Source: Flavihumibacter stibioxidans
GTDB lineage: Bacteria; Bacteroidota; Bacteroidia; Chitinophagales; Chitinophagaceae
Reading direction: 5' to 3'
Assembly (NCBI RefSeq): GCF_014332695.1
Contig: NZ_MBUA01000012.1
Span: forward strand, 553,858 to 617,857
DNA: 64,000 bases
Shown here: positions 50,854 through 59,654 of the stretch, piece by piece
How the letters are laid out: each line of letters begins with the position of its first letter
Position numbering within the stretch: the first letter of the stretch is position 1
Translations under genes and position numbers: made by a program
Notes under the pieces: model-generated
What the model was told of the DNA's origin: nothing
What the model saw: only the letters and a program-made list of their open reading frames with translations
The model's database searches: none

Positions 50854-52341
50854 TTACTTGATCACATAAGTATTGATGGAATGTGGTTGGGCAACGGTTT
50901 CGGCAGCCTTTCCATCAATCCAGAGGTAAAAAGGAGTATTCAGTTCTGACTGGTTCATTACCACTACTACAATAGAACCATCCTCGTTTACAAAGGAGGT
51001 GCTGAGCAACTGGGAGCGGCTGGGACTGCTGATAATCCTTTTGGCACCCGGGCGGATGAATTTGGAAAAGTGGCCGATATAATAGTAGGCATTGGTATAG
51101 ATCAGCTCACCTTTTTTGGTATCGCCGTGCATAGGCGCAAAGCAGAAATTCTCTACGTGATTGGGACCGCCGTTTTCGTCGAGCAGAATATTCCAGTCGG
51201 TCCAGCCTACAGCGCCGTCATTAAAGTCCATGATCATATTGCGGCCATAGCGTTCGGCCCATTTCCATTCGTAATACCTGGAAGCTTCAAATTTTTCCTG
51301 GCAGCCTTCAGTAAACATGATGTTTTCATCGGGGAAGGCTTCGTGCACCATAGCAACGTTGTCAAAGGTATTGTCGCCGCCGCTCCAGCTTTCATACCAG
51401 TGAAATCCAATACCCCAGGCATACCTCGCCACTTCCGGATCGTTGAAATAAGTTTGGGCACGCTGGTAGATCAGGTCGCGGTTATGATCCCACATGATGA
51501 TCTTCTTATCTTTCATACCGGATGCATGCATGGTTGGACCAAGATGTTTTTTCAGGAAATTCGCTTCTTCTTCCGCAGAGTAAATACAGCTTTCCCAACG
51601 TTGGGTGGCCATGGGTTCGTTCTGGATGGAAATACCCCATACCGGGATGCCCTCTGCTTCATAAGCCTGGATAAACTTCACATAAAACTTAGCCCAGGCA
51701 TCATAAAATTCGGGGAGCAATTTTCCACCCTGAAGCACATTTTTATTGTCTTTCATAAAGGCCGGCGGGCTCCATGGGCTTGCGTACAAAGGAATCGTTC
51801 CACCGGCGGCGGTAATCGCCCTTTTGATCATGGGGATTCGATACTGTTTATCATGTTCCACAGAGAAGGATTTCAATTCCTTATCGCCCTCCTGCACATA
51901 GGAATAGCTGCCGCTGCTGAAATCGCAGCTCATGATATTGGTACGCAGCAAAGAATACCCGATCCCCTTTTCCTTATCAAAATAGGCTTTCAGTAATTCT
52001 TCCTGCTTATCGGCCGGAAGTTTGGCAAGGGTTTCAGCAGATGCGTCGGTGATGGCGCCACCGATACCCATAAAAGTCTGGTAGGTTCTTTTCGGATCCA
52101 CGAATACACAGATCTGCGTTTCCTTAGGCTGGCCCATTTCAGAAAAGGTAAGGGTATCGGTAAGGGCTAAGCGAAAATCCGTCTTGTCAGCGGTGGTGTA
52201 GGTATACACCGATTTACCCGCGGGACTGAAAGCCGGTATGGCCGGGGTATCGGTTGAAACGGTGGAATCTGTTTTTTTATCGGTGGGTTGCTGGCATCCG
52301 GCGAATAGGGAGGCAGCAATCAGGATGGGTATATATTTCAT
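50854..52341 (-). CDS. GH30-family glucanase/glucosylceramidase-like lipoprotein, first copy
   Basis: 495 residues. Lipobox LFAGC (Cys16), then a Thr/Ser/Asp-rich linker. The GH30 barrel has FMGIGGAITDASAETLAKLP, PLYASPWSPPAFMKDN, acid/base Glu242 in GISIQNEPMATQRWE and nucleophile Glu345 in ENIMFTEGCQEK. The C-terminal beta sandwich ends VVVVMNQSELNTPFYLWIDG. GH30 enzymes include beta-glucosidases and endo-beta-1,6-glucanases; subfamily 1 or 3 was not settled. It lies between the other GH30 and a GH144-like gene in a tightly packed run. Confidence 0.9.
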   Translation of the reverse strand: MKYIPILIAASLFAGCQQPTDKKTDSTVSTDTPAIPAFSPAGKSVYTYTTADKTDFRLALTDTLTFSEMGQPKETQICVFVDPKRTYQTFMGIGGAITDASAETLAKLPADKQEELLKAYFDKEKGIGYSLLRTNIMSCDFSSGSYSYVQEGDKELKSFSVEHDKQYRIPMIKRAITAAGGTIPLYASPWSPPAFMKDNKNVLQGGKLLPEFYDAWAKFYVKFIQAYEAEGIPVWGISIQNEPMATQRWESCIYSAEEEANFLKKHLGPTMHASGMKDKKIIMWDHNRDLIYQRAQTYFNDPEVARYAWGIGFHWYESWSGGDNTFDNVAMVHEAFPDENIMFTEGCQEKFEASRYYEWKWAERYGRNMIMDFNDGAVGWTDWNILLDENGGPNHVENFCFAPMHGDTKKGELIYTNAYYYIGHFSKFIRPGAKRIISSPSRSQLLSTSFVNEDGSIVVVVMNQSELNTPFYLWIDGKAAETVAQPHSINTYVIK

Positions 52342-52375
52342 GTTGGAAGTTTAAATCTTGATGTATGGGTCAGCG

Positions 52376-53818
52376 TTACCAGGTATAAGTGGCTACGGCA
52401 CCGGCAGCAAGGGTTGTTACAGCATTCTTTCCCTTGTAACTGATAGTAAATTTTTCATTGGCAACACCGTCGTTCAAAACAATCAGCACTTTTTTACCAT
52501 CTGGTGTCTGAAAAGCCACGCTGTGCAGGTTTCCTTTAATATCGCTGCCGATGCGAACTGATCCGGCTGTTACGAATTTGGATGCATGCGCAATAATATA
52601 ATAGGCCACGTTCTTAACGACGCCGCCATCAACAATAGTGAGCGCGCCCTTACATTCAGTACAACCACCGGGAGTATGCGGATTGTAGTTTGCATCATTG
52701 GCAAGATTCCACTCAAGGGCAATCCTGCTCCAGTTCCGCATGGTTCCGATAATCACATTTTTTACATGCCATTTCAGGTCGCCATCAAAACTACCCTTGG
52801 CGCCAGTCCACTGTTCGGTGAAATAAATATTCCGGTCGGGGTGCGCATTATGAACAGTTGTCAGGGCATTTACTTCGCCCGCATACAAATGAAATGCGGA
52901 GCCATCAATGAATTGTTTTGCACCCGCATCATTCAACACAGTGATAGGATAATCAGGGCGGTCACAATTATGGTCGTACACAATTATTTTGGTGGTGATT
53001 CCTGCAGCCCTGAATGCCGGGCCGAGATGATTTTTTATAAAATCTCCCTGCTGTTCAGGAAGCATCAGCAAACTCGGATTATTTCCCGGATGAAGCGGTT
53101 CGTTTTGCGGAGTGATCGCATCGATAGTAATACCCTGTGCTTTCATTGCCTGGATATATTTTACGAAGTACTTCGAATAGGAAGCATAGTATTGGGGTAA
53201 GAGGCTGCCTCCAACAGATTTACCATTGTCTTTCATCCACACCGGGGGGCTCCAGGGAGAACCCATCAATTTGATATCCGGATTGATTGCCAGAATCATT
53301 TTCAGAACAGGAAGCAGGTGCACCGTATCCTTTGACAGGCTGAAATGACTGAGTGCAGTATCTGTTTGTCCCGGCTGTAAATCATTATAACTGAACACTT
53401 CCTCGCTCAGGTCAGATGCTGCAATGCTGAGCCTCAGGTAGCTAATCCCGATAGCGTCATCCTTCTTTCCAAAGAGTTCCTGGAGCAATGCGGTTTTTGC
53501 CGCCTGTGGCAACTGATTGATGAGCATGGCGCTGCCGCCAGTTAGTGTATAACCGAATCCATCCACCGTCTGGAACCTGGTGGCGCTGTCCACATTAATG
53601 ACGGAGCCTTCGGAAGCGGTACCAAATGAAATATTGGGTTGTTTATACAACAATGCCGTTTTATCACCCCTTGTTATCCAGGAAGCAATTTCGGTAGCCG
53701 GCACTGTGGGATTGGTTCCGCCGGCATCCGGACTTGAATTTTTGGAGCAACCTGACTGACAGGATAAAATACTGCTGATGCCTATCAATACCGTGCTGAT
53801 CTTTAACTTTTGGAGCAT
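52376..53818 (-). CDS. GH30-family lipoprotein, second copy (endo-beta-1,6-glucanase-like)
   Basis: 480 residues with lipobox SILSC (Cys20). The barrel shows VDGFGYTLTGGSAMLINQLP, LMGSPWSPPVWMKDNG, acid/base Glu240 in AITPQNEPLHPGNNPSLLM and nucleophile Glu335 in RNIYFTEQWTGAKGSFDG. PQNEPLHPGNNPS resembles the subfamily 3 (endo-beta-1,6-glucanase) pattern more than the glucosylceramidase one. The C-terminal sandwich ends TTLAAGAVATYTW. It differs clearly from the first GH30, so the two probably cut different bonds. It follows the ASPIC lipoprotein gene by 6 bp. Confidence 0.88.
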   Translation of the reverse strand: MLQKLKISTVLIGISSILSCQSGCSKNSSPDAGGTNPTVPATEIASWITRGDKTALLYKQPNISFGTASEGSVINVDSATRFQTVDGFGYTLTGGSAMLINQLPQAAKTALLQELFGKKDDAIGISYLRLSIAASDLSEEVFSYNDLQPGQTDTALSHFSLSKDTVHLLPVLKMILAINPDIKLMGSPWSPPVWMKDNGKSVGGSLLPQYYASYSKYFVKYIQAMKAQGITIDAITPQNEPLHPGNNPSLLMLPEQQGDFIKNHLGPAFRAAGITTKIIVYDHNCDRPDYPITVLNDAGAKQFIDGSAFHLYAGEVNALTTVHNAHPDRNIYFTEQWTGAKGSFDGDLKWHVKNVIIGTMRNWSRIALEWNLANDANYNPHTPGGCTECKGALTIVDGGVVKNVAYYIIAHASKFVTAGSVRIGSDIKGNLHSVAFQTPDGKKVLIVLNDGVANEKFTISYKGKNAVTTLAAGAVATYTW

Positions 53819-53824
53819 ATTGGT

Positions 53825-56800
53825 CTAATTATTTTGCTTTAAAAAAATGAGTGAATCGTTATTACGGGCTATTACCAGCAACTCGCCACCGCCGGCCTTC
53901 CTGAGCCATTTAAAATCCCTGATTTCCCCTGAAACTAAAGGCAGGGCGGCCCCGCTAACTATTGTTGACTTATCAGATGCGAAGGAGAAGGTTGTTGGCA
54001 CCATGGCATCGTATCGCCCTTCATAAGGTATTACATTATAAAAGTTTCCTCCGGCCATAAAACCAGTGCCTTTACCATCCCGGATGGAAGTGAAAGCCAT
54101 CAATGGTGCTGTCTGCAGGGCATCCGGAAGATCGGTGCGGGTGAATCCTCCCTTGCCATCGTTGATAAACGCAGAGGAAGAAAGTGTTTCGGCTTTCAGT
54201 TCCAGGTATTCCCTGAACAGGTCATAGAAAATATAATCCACCGTCTTACCTGCTACTTCACCATACGTGAGATAAGCTTTTTTCAACACCGGAAGGGCCC
54301 TTTCCAGTTCATCCTTAGCCAGGAAAGGATACTCCTTTCCGTCGATATTATAAGCTAACACCTGTTCCACCGTACCGTTTTTATCGAAGTCCTTTACATA
54401 TAACTTTAAAGGGCTCTTTTTGCCTGACCACAGTTTGGAGTTATGCCCCCAGTTACCGGCAAGGATATCCGTAAATCCGTCGCCATTCAGGTCTGCCGCA
54501 TATACAGACTGCCAGAGCCCTGTTGACTGATCAAGGTCATGTGAAGTAAATTTGCCGGCTTTATTATGGAATACTTTTACCGGCATCCATTCGCCGTTTA
54601 CCACCAGGTCTGGCTCACCATCCTTATTCAGATCAGCAAAGGATGCAGCAGTAACCATGCCTATGTTTTTGAGCTGAATGATCTCCTCTCCGGCGATGCT
54701 GAATTTGCCCTTGCCATCGTTTAGCAACAAATAGGAAGCCTGCGCCATACCGAACTGCCTGGCATCTGCCAATCCGCCAATGAACAGGTCGGTATCGCCG
54801 TCCTTATCAATATCGGCAGATGTAATGCAGGATTTATTAAAGCGAAGAGAAGGAATGGCTGCACTGTCTTCAAGGAAAACACCTTTGCCGCTGTTGCGAT
54901 AAAAATGATCCGCCAGAAGTGGGTTTCCATTTTCAAATTCATTGCCTCCGCTCACGACATACAGGTCCTGGTCACCATCCTTATCGGCATCAAAAAAGAG
55001 CGCATCCACTCCTTCAGAATCCCTGGCGGTATGGAGGCCGTCACTTATCGTGGTGGTGAATTGACCGCTTGCTGACTGTACCAGTAAAGTACCGGTTTGT
55101 CCAATGGCCCCACAGGCATAGATGTCATCGAGCCCATCGCCATTCACATCAGCCACAGCCAGTTTGGGTCCGCGGGTGGATTGTCCATGTGGAATCAGGT
55201 ACTGGACATTGTTATCGAAGAAGGGGTTCTCGATGTGTGTATAGCTGGCTGACAGGTTGACAACCTCAAATGGAGGTGTGGTCTGGTGAAAGAAATCCTT
55301 GTACAAAAAAGTTCCTTTTGCAGCGGATTGTTCCAGCAGGAGCGGTTTGCCGGATTGGATATTTTTCAGGACCTGGTAACGTTGGTCGGGCCATACCACC
55401 AGGAGACTGTCTGGCGCAGAGGCCGAATCCAATCCAAAGACAAGCCTGGTATCGCTTGCCGATTGGAAGCCCCTTGTAGGCATCGCCTGCTGGTACTGCA
55501 TTTTCCCCTTTTGCCAGCTATATACTTTTGTTCCGACGCCGAATGCATTGGGTTTATCACCTTTGAGGGTAACCGTTAGTGAGTTTTTGCCCCCGGTATT
55601 GTTCCTTAATAAAAGGGCTTCTTCATTGATGGCATTCACCACCAGGTCGATATCCCCGTCGTTGTCAAAATCCGCATAAGCTGCGCCGTTATAATATCCC
55701 TTTCTGTCTCCGGTACCCCATTCCATGCTGACATCCGTGAAATGCATATGCCCATTGCCCCTGAACAGATATGGATGTCCGCTGCCATCGGGCATCGCTT
55801 TGATCACCTCCTCGTCATAGGCATTGGTATTATTGATGTTCTTTTTCCTCTCCATATCTGAAACAAACCGTATGTAATCCAGGTCAACCGGACGTTTTAC
55901 AATTCCACTGGAAACAAAAAGATCTTTATTGCCATCGTTGTCGAAATCAGCCAGCAGCGGGCTCCAACTCCAGTCGGTTGCAGGCACTCCTGCCATCAGG
56001 GCGATATCGCTGAAACTGCTGCCATTGCCATTGTTGCGATGCAGGCTGTTACGCGAATACTGGTTCTGGTATCCGTTCATCTCCAGCTTCACTTTGTAGC
56101 TGTCGGGGTTCTCATCGCTTCCGTAGGTTTTAAGAATTTTTTCATCAGAGGGAAGCATGTCCACGGTCACCACATCAGGCTGTCCGTCGTTGTCGAAATC
56201 CGCTATATCATTGCCCATACTGAACCGGCTATAATGCCTGAAATGCGCGGCGCCGGATTCAGTAAAACTGCCGTTGCCATTGTTTACATAGTAGTAATCA
56301 TTTTCATGGAAATCATTTCCAATGTAAATATCATCCCAGCCGTCATTGTTAAGGTCAGCCACAGCGATGCCAAGTCCGTAGCCCAGCTTGCTTTGGTAAA
56401 TACCTGCAGCGGCGGAGATATCAGTAAATTTTTTTTCGCCTGTGTTGAGCTCATTCCGGTAAAAGCGGTCACCCGTGAGGGCATCCGGCACCCGCCTTCC
56501 GCTGGTGTCCTGTATATTGGCATGAGGTTGTTTGGATTGATTGAGCAGGTAGCAGTCCAGATCACCATCCCGGTCAAAATCAAAAAAGGCCGCCTGTGCG
56601 GAGAGGCCTGAAAAATCAAGGCCATAAGCTGCAGCGCTTTCGGTAAAGCTATTGTTGCCGTTATTGATAAACAGCTGGTTGGTTCCATTCAGGCCAAAAG
56701 ATCTGGCGACAGCACAAACATAAATATCCAGAAAGCCATCACCATTCACATCGGCCATGGTAACACCCGAACTCCAGTCGGCGTTTCCCGCTACACCAGC

Positions 56801-57124
56801 CTGTTCGGTTATATCTTCAAATTCAAAGTCGCCCTTATTGAGGTAGAGTTTATTGTTGCCTTTTGTATTGGCGGTGAAATAAATATCAGCAAGGCCATCG
56901 TTGTTGATATCGCCTGTGGCCACACCGCCGCCGTTATAGAAATAGAGATAATAGAGAATGCTTAGTCCGGGTTTGTCTTCCAGTTTATTTACAAACTCAA
57001 TATTGGTTTTGGAAGGGGAAAGTTTGCTGAACAATGTGTTGTTGTCATTGCACGACAGCAACAGGCTGCCGGCTGCAAGGGCTGCAGCAGTGTTAAGCAA
57101 TCGTCTTAATAAGAGAATAACCAT
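53825..57124 (-). CDS. FG-GAP/VCBS repeat lipoprotein with ASPIC/UnbV domain
   Basis: 1099 residues from the ATG at 57124 (a TTG two codons earlier is less likely). Lipobox LLLSC near residue 25. Most of the chain is calcium-binding FG-GAP/VCBS repeats of the form DxNxDGxxD (GDINNDGLADIYFT, ADVNGDGFLDIYVC, ADFDNDGDIDLVVN and more), likely two seven-bladed propellers. Between them is an ASPIC/UnbV domain (SLTVTLKGDKPNAFGVGTKV, DTRLVFGLDSASAPDSLLVV). Such proteins often sit next to SusC/SusD genes in Chitinophagia and may bind glycans at the surface. A strong hairpin separates it from the upstream LamG gene. Ligand unknown. Confidence 0.9.
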   Translation of the reverse strand: MVILLLRRLLNTAAALAAGSLLLSCNDNNTLFSKLSPSKTNIEFVNKLEDKPGLSILYYLYFYNGGGVATGDINNDGLADIYFTANTKGNNKLYLNKGDFEFEDITEQAGVAGNADWSSGVTMADVNGDGFLDIYVCAVARSFGLNGTNQLFINNGNNSFTESAAAYGLDFSGLSAQAAFFDFDRDGDLDCYLLNQSKQPHANIQDTSGRRVPDALTGDRFYRNELNTGEKKFTDISAAAGIYQSKLGYGLGIAVADLNNDGWDDIYIGNDFHENDYYYVNNGNGSFTESGAAHFRHYSRFSMGNDIADFDNDGQPDVVTVDMLPSDEKILKTYGSDENPDSYKVKLEMNGYQNQYSRNSLHRNNGNGSSFSDIALMAGVPATDWSWSPLLADFDNDGNKDLFVSSGIVKRPVDLDYIRFVSDMERKKNINNTNAYDEEVIKAMPDGSGHPYLFRGNGHMHFTDVSMEWGTGDRKGYYNGAAYADFDNDGDIDLVVNAINEEALLLRNNTGGKNSLTVTLKGDKPNAFGVGTKVYSWQKGKMQYQQAMPTRGFQSASDTRLVFGLDSASAPDSLLVVWPDQRYQVLKNIQSGKPLLLEQSAAKGTFLYKDFFHQTTPPFEVVNLSASYTHIENPFFDNNVQYLIPHGQSTRGPKLAVADVNGDGLDDIYACGAIGQTGTLLVQSASGQFTTTISDGLHTARDSEGVDALFFDADKDGDQDLYVVSGGNEFENGNPLLADHFYRNSGKGVFLEDSAAIPSLRFNKSCITSADIDKDGDTDLFIGGLADARQFGMAQASYLLLNDGKGKFSIAGEEIIQLKNIGMVTAASFADLNKDGEPDLVVNGEWMPVKVFHNKAGKFTSHDLDQSTGLWQSVYAADLNGDGFTDILAGNWGHNSKLWSGKKSPLKLYVKDFDKNGTVEQVLAYNIDGKEYPFLAKDELERALPVLKKAYLTYGEVAGKTVDYIFYDLFREYLELKAETLSSSAFINDGKGGFTRTDLPDALQTAPLMAFTSIRDGKGTGFMAGGNFYNVIPYEGRYDAMVPTTFSFASDKSTIVSGAALPLVSGEIRDFKWLRKAGGGELLVIARNNDSLIFLKQNN

Positions 57125-57150
57125 GTGCAAAATATTCGGGGCCGGTAAGT

Positions 57151-57188
57151 AAGAAGGGCTGATACAATTAAATTGATCAGCCCTTCTT
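57151..57188 (-). terminator. Strong hairpin between SusCD-LamG and the enzyme genes
   Basis: Perfect 13-bp stem AAGAAGGGCTGAT (57151-57163) / ATCAGCCCTTCTT (57176-57188); the loop contains CAATTAAATTG and can extend the pairing. No T-run follows on the minus strand, so it may stabilise the upstream mRNA or stop only some transcripts. Confidence 0.65.
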
Positions 57189-57229
57189 CTGCTATAGCAG
57201 TGTAATTATTATAAAACCAGCTAATCAGG

Positions 57230-58093
57230 TTATTTCTTTCCGCTCACCAGCGCCTGAATATCGGCAACCGGCAAAGCGACAGCATACATCCTGAATTGGT
57301 CCAGTTCGCCTTTCCATGAAGAAGACAGCCAATCATCGGAATCGTAATTGGTTCCGGGACCAGCACCGATCCTCATTTCAGAAATCTTGGACTCATCGAT
57401 ATTGATTGGACCATGCGTTCCCCATTTCCTCACATTGGTGTTTGCCACACCATCGAGGTAAAGGGTCATTTCACTGGTGGTTTCACTGTAGGTCAGCGCC
57501 ACATGATGCCATTTGTTATCCAGCATGCCGGGAATAGTGTTGCTGTTTTCCCAGGTAAACCAGTTGTCCGCATTGGTCTTATCAGCGATCATCACCTTAA
57601 CCGCACAGGCTTCATTATTGCCCTCTATGATCACGAACAGATTAGCACCTGACCAGTGACCATTGCTTGATTTAAAGCTGATCGGGTATTCGGGTCCGTT
57701 ACCTCCTTTATTGTTTTTTGTCTGGCCATCCCTCTTATACCAAAAAGCAATGGTAAAGCTTTTGGCTGTGCGTCCCCAATCGTTTGGTTTGGCATACTTG
57801 ATGAATTTTTTACTTTCACCTTTCACAGCTTTTCCACTTACCCCATCTACGGAGGTCAATGGATTATCTGAGGCAAAATTGGCGCGGATACTATCCACTG
57901 CATTCATCAGGGGATTGGTTGTAGTACCGTCAAAAGCGGCGTAAAACTTCAGCGGACCACCGGGAGGGTTGGCATCAGCCGGGTATTCGCCTAAACCGGG
58001 GGTATCCATTTTCTGGCAAGATGCCATCGCCATTACGACACCCGCAACGGTGAAGGCCTTAATCGCCATTCCTGCATTTATGTTGAATTTCAT
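57230..58093 (-). CDS. LamG-domain lipoprotein, likely surface glycan-binding protein
   Basis: 287 residues. Signal with lipobox MAMASC (Cys26). After a Gly/Pro linker, a concanavalin/LamG-like sandwich: KSFTIAFWYKRDGQTKNNKG, WHHVALTYSETTSEMTLYLD and ISEMRIGAGPGTNYDSDDW, ending WKGELDQFRMYAVALPVADI. This is the standard LamG_3 (Laminin_G_3) pattern. As the gene directly after SusD, it holds the place of a surface glycan-binding protein (SGBP) in such loci. It has no catalytic residues of a hydrolase. Binding specificity is unknown. Confidence 0.85.
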   Translation of the reverse strand: MKFNINAGMAIKAFTVAGVVMAMASCQKMDTPGLGEYPADANPPGGPLKFYAAFDGTTTNPLMNAVDSIRANFASDNPLTSVDGVSGKAVKGESKKFIKYAKPNDWGRTAKSFTIAFWYKRDGQTKNNKGGNGPEYPISFKSSNGHWSGANLFVIIEGNNEACAVKVMIADKTNADNWFTWENSNTIPGMLDNKWHHVALTYSETTSEMTLYLDGVANTNVRKWGTHGPINIDESKISEMRIGAGPGTNYDSDDWLSSSWKGELDQFRMYAVALPVADIQALVSGKK

Positions 58094-58127
58094 TGTTTAC
58101 TTTTTTGATGATGATTATGATTCACAA

Positions 58128-59636
58128 TCAATAGTTGGGGTTCTGTTTGAGCACACCGCCGGCGAAGTCAATGGCAGATTGCGGAATCGGATAATACTGG
58201 TGCTTGGGCTGATAACCGGAGGATCCGAGTACTGACTCTGCGAGACCCCAGCGAACCAGGTCATAGAAACGATCGCCCTCAAGCGCCAGTTCCACCCTTC
58301 TTTCATGCTGGATGGCTGTCCTCAGCTGGTCTTTGCTCACATAAGCAACATCCGGAAGTACGGAAGCATTGTTACCACGGGCACGGGCACGCACCTTGTT
58401 GAGGTAGGTCAATGCTTTGGTAATATTCTCAGCGCCGCCAATTTCATTGGCAGCTTCTGCTGCCATCAGCAATACATCGGCATAACGAAGAATGGGTTGA
58501 TTCAACCAGCCAGCCTGGCGGTTACCCGTTAAAATCTGCACGGTTGGTTCCGGATAAACTTTCTTATTCCAGTATTTGCGGGGAATGGTTGGGTAATCAG
58601 GAACTTTCTTGCCATACAGACCATCATCCTGGCCGGAAAAAAGAATGGAAGCATCTTTACGGGGATCACCTGCTTCATAAGCATCTACCAGCGCCTGTGT
58701 GGGTGTATTCCATCCCCAGCCAAGATCCCAGTCAGCTGTTCCCCTTACACCCTGGTGAACGGCATATGGAGCAGAGTAGTTATCCGTATTATTGGCACCG
58801 ATTGATGCCTGGATTTCCCAGATGGATTCAATGCTGTTTTCACCCGCTGTGGTGAATAGTTTCTGGTAGCTTGACAGCAGATCATACTGCTTGGAATTGA
58901 TCACCTGTTCAGCCAGCGACAAAGCTCCGGCCCAATTCTTCCGGTACAACTGGGTTTTGGCAGATAAGGCCAGTGCAGCGCCCTTTGTAAGACGGCCAAT
59001 ATACTGGCCCGGCCATTCTGCAGGCAGGTTAGCCCTGGCAAAATCCAGGTCAGAATCGATCAGTGTGTAGATATCGGCCACAGAGGATTTCGCAATCTTG
59101 GAATCGGAAGGATTATAGATGCGGAAATCGATCTTGGGTACTTCACCGAAAGCACGCACCAGGTCAAAATAGGCAAAGGCGCGGAACATTCTGGCTTCAC
59201 CAATATTCACCAGTGAAGCGGGGTCAGTCAGTCCCAGTGAATCGGCCAGTTGCAATGCAGTGTTTGCCTGTCCGATCAACACATAGTGCTGATCCCAGTA
59301 AATAGTTGGTGCCCAGTGGTCCTTGGCATACTGGAACTGGTCGAAGATCACTCCCCAGTCGGCGCCGTCGGAAGGACTACTTCCCTTTTCGGAATCGTCG
59401 GAACGGAAGTTGTTCATGCCCAGCCAGGGAATGCCCCCAAATGCCTGTCCGGCCACATCACCATTACGTATAGCACCATACAAACCATATATCTGGCCTT
59501 CCACACCACCTTGTTGTAAATCATCCAAAGTTGCTGTGAGCGGTTTTCTGTCGAGGAATTTGGAACAACCTGCGAACATCATCAAGACTGGCAGGCCAAT
59601 CAATACAGCCCTCAAAGCACGCTTAATTGTATTCAT
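58128..59636 (-). CDS. SusD/RagB-family nutrient-binding lipoprotein
   Basis: 502 residues. Signal with lipobox MMFAGCSKFLDRKP (Cys24). The SusD-like TPR-type helices (IGQANTALQLADSLGL, EARMFRAFAYFDLVRAFGEV, AALALSAKTQLYRKNWAGAL) and the C-terminal RagB segment (LRYADVLLMAAEAANEIGGA, IQHERRVELALEGDRFYDLV) are all present. The protein caps the paired SusC channel and binds the incoming glycan. It is 18 bp downstream of the susC-like gene. Aromatic residues near the N-terminus (YAKDHWAPTIYWDQHYVL) could form part of the binding site. Confidence 0.96.
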   Translation of the reverse strand: MNTIKRALRAVLIGLPVLMMFAGCSKFLDRKPLTATLDDLQQGGVEGQIYGLYGAIRNGDVAGQAFGGIPWLGMNNFRSDDSEKGSSPSDGADWGVIFDQFQYAKDHWAPTIYWDQHYVLIGQANTALQLADSLGLTDPASLVNIGEARMFRAFAYFDLVRAFGEVPKIDFRIYNPSDSKIAKSSVADIYTLIDSDLDFARANLPAEWPGQYIGRLTKGAALALSAKTQLYRKNWAGALSLAEQVINSKQYDLLSSYQKLFTTAGENSIESIWEIQASIGANNTDNYSAPYAVHQGVRGTADWDLGWGWNTPTQALVDAYEAGDPRKDASILFSGQDDGLYGKKVPDYPTIPRKYWNKKVYPEPTVQILTGNRQAGWLNQPILRYADVLLMAAEAANEIGGAENITKALTYLNKVRARARGNNASVLPDVAYVSKDQLRTAIQHERRVELALEGDRFYDLVRWGLAESVLGSSGYQPKHQYYPIPQSAIDFAGGVLKQNPNY

Positions 59637-59654
59637 AGCTGTAAATATTTTTAA

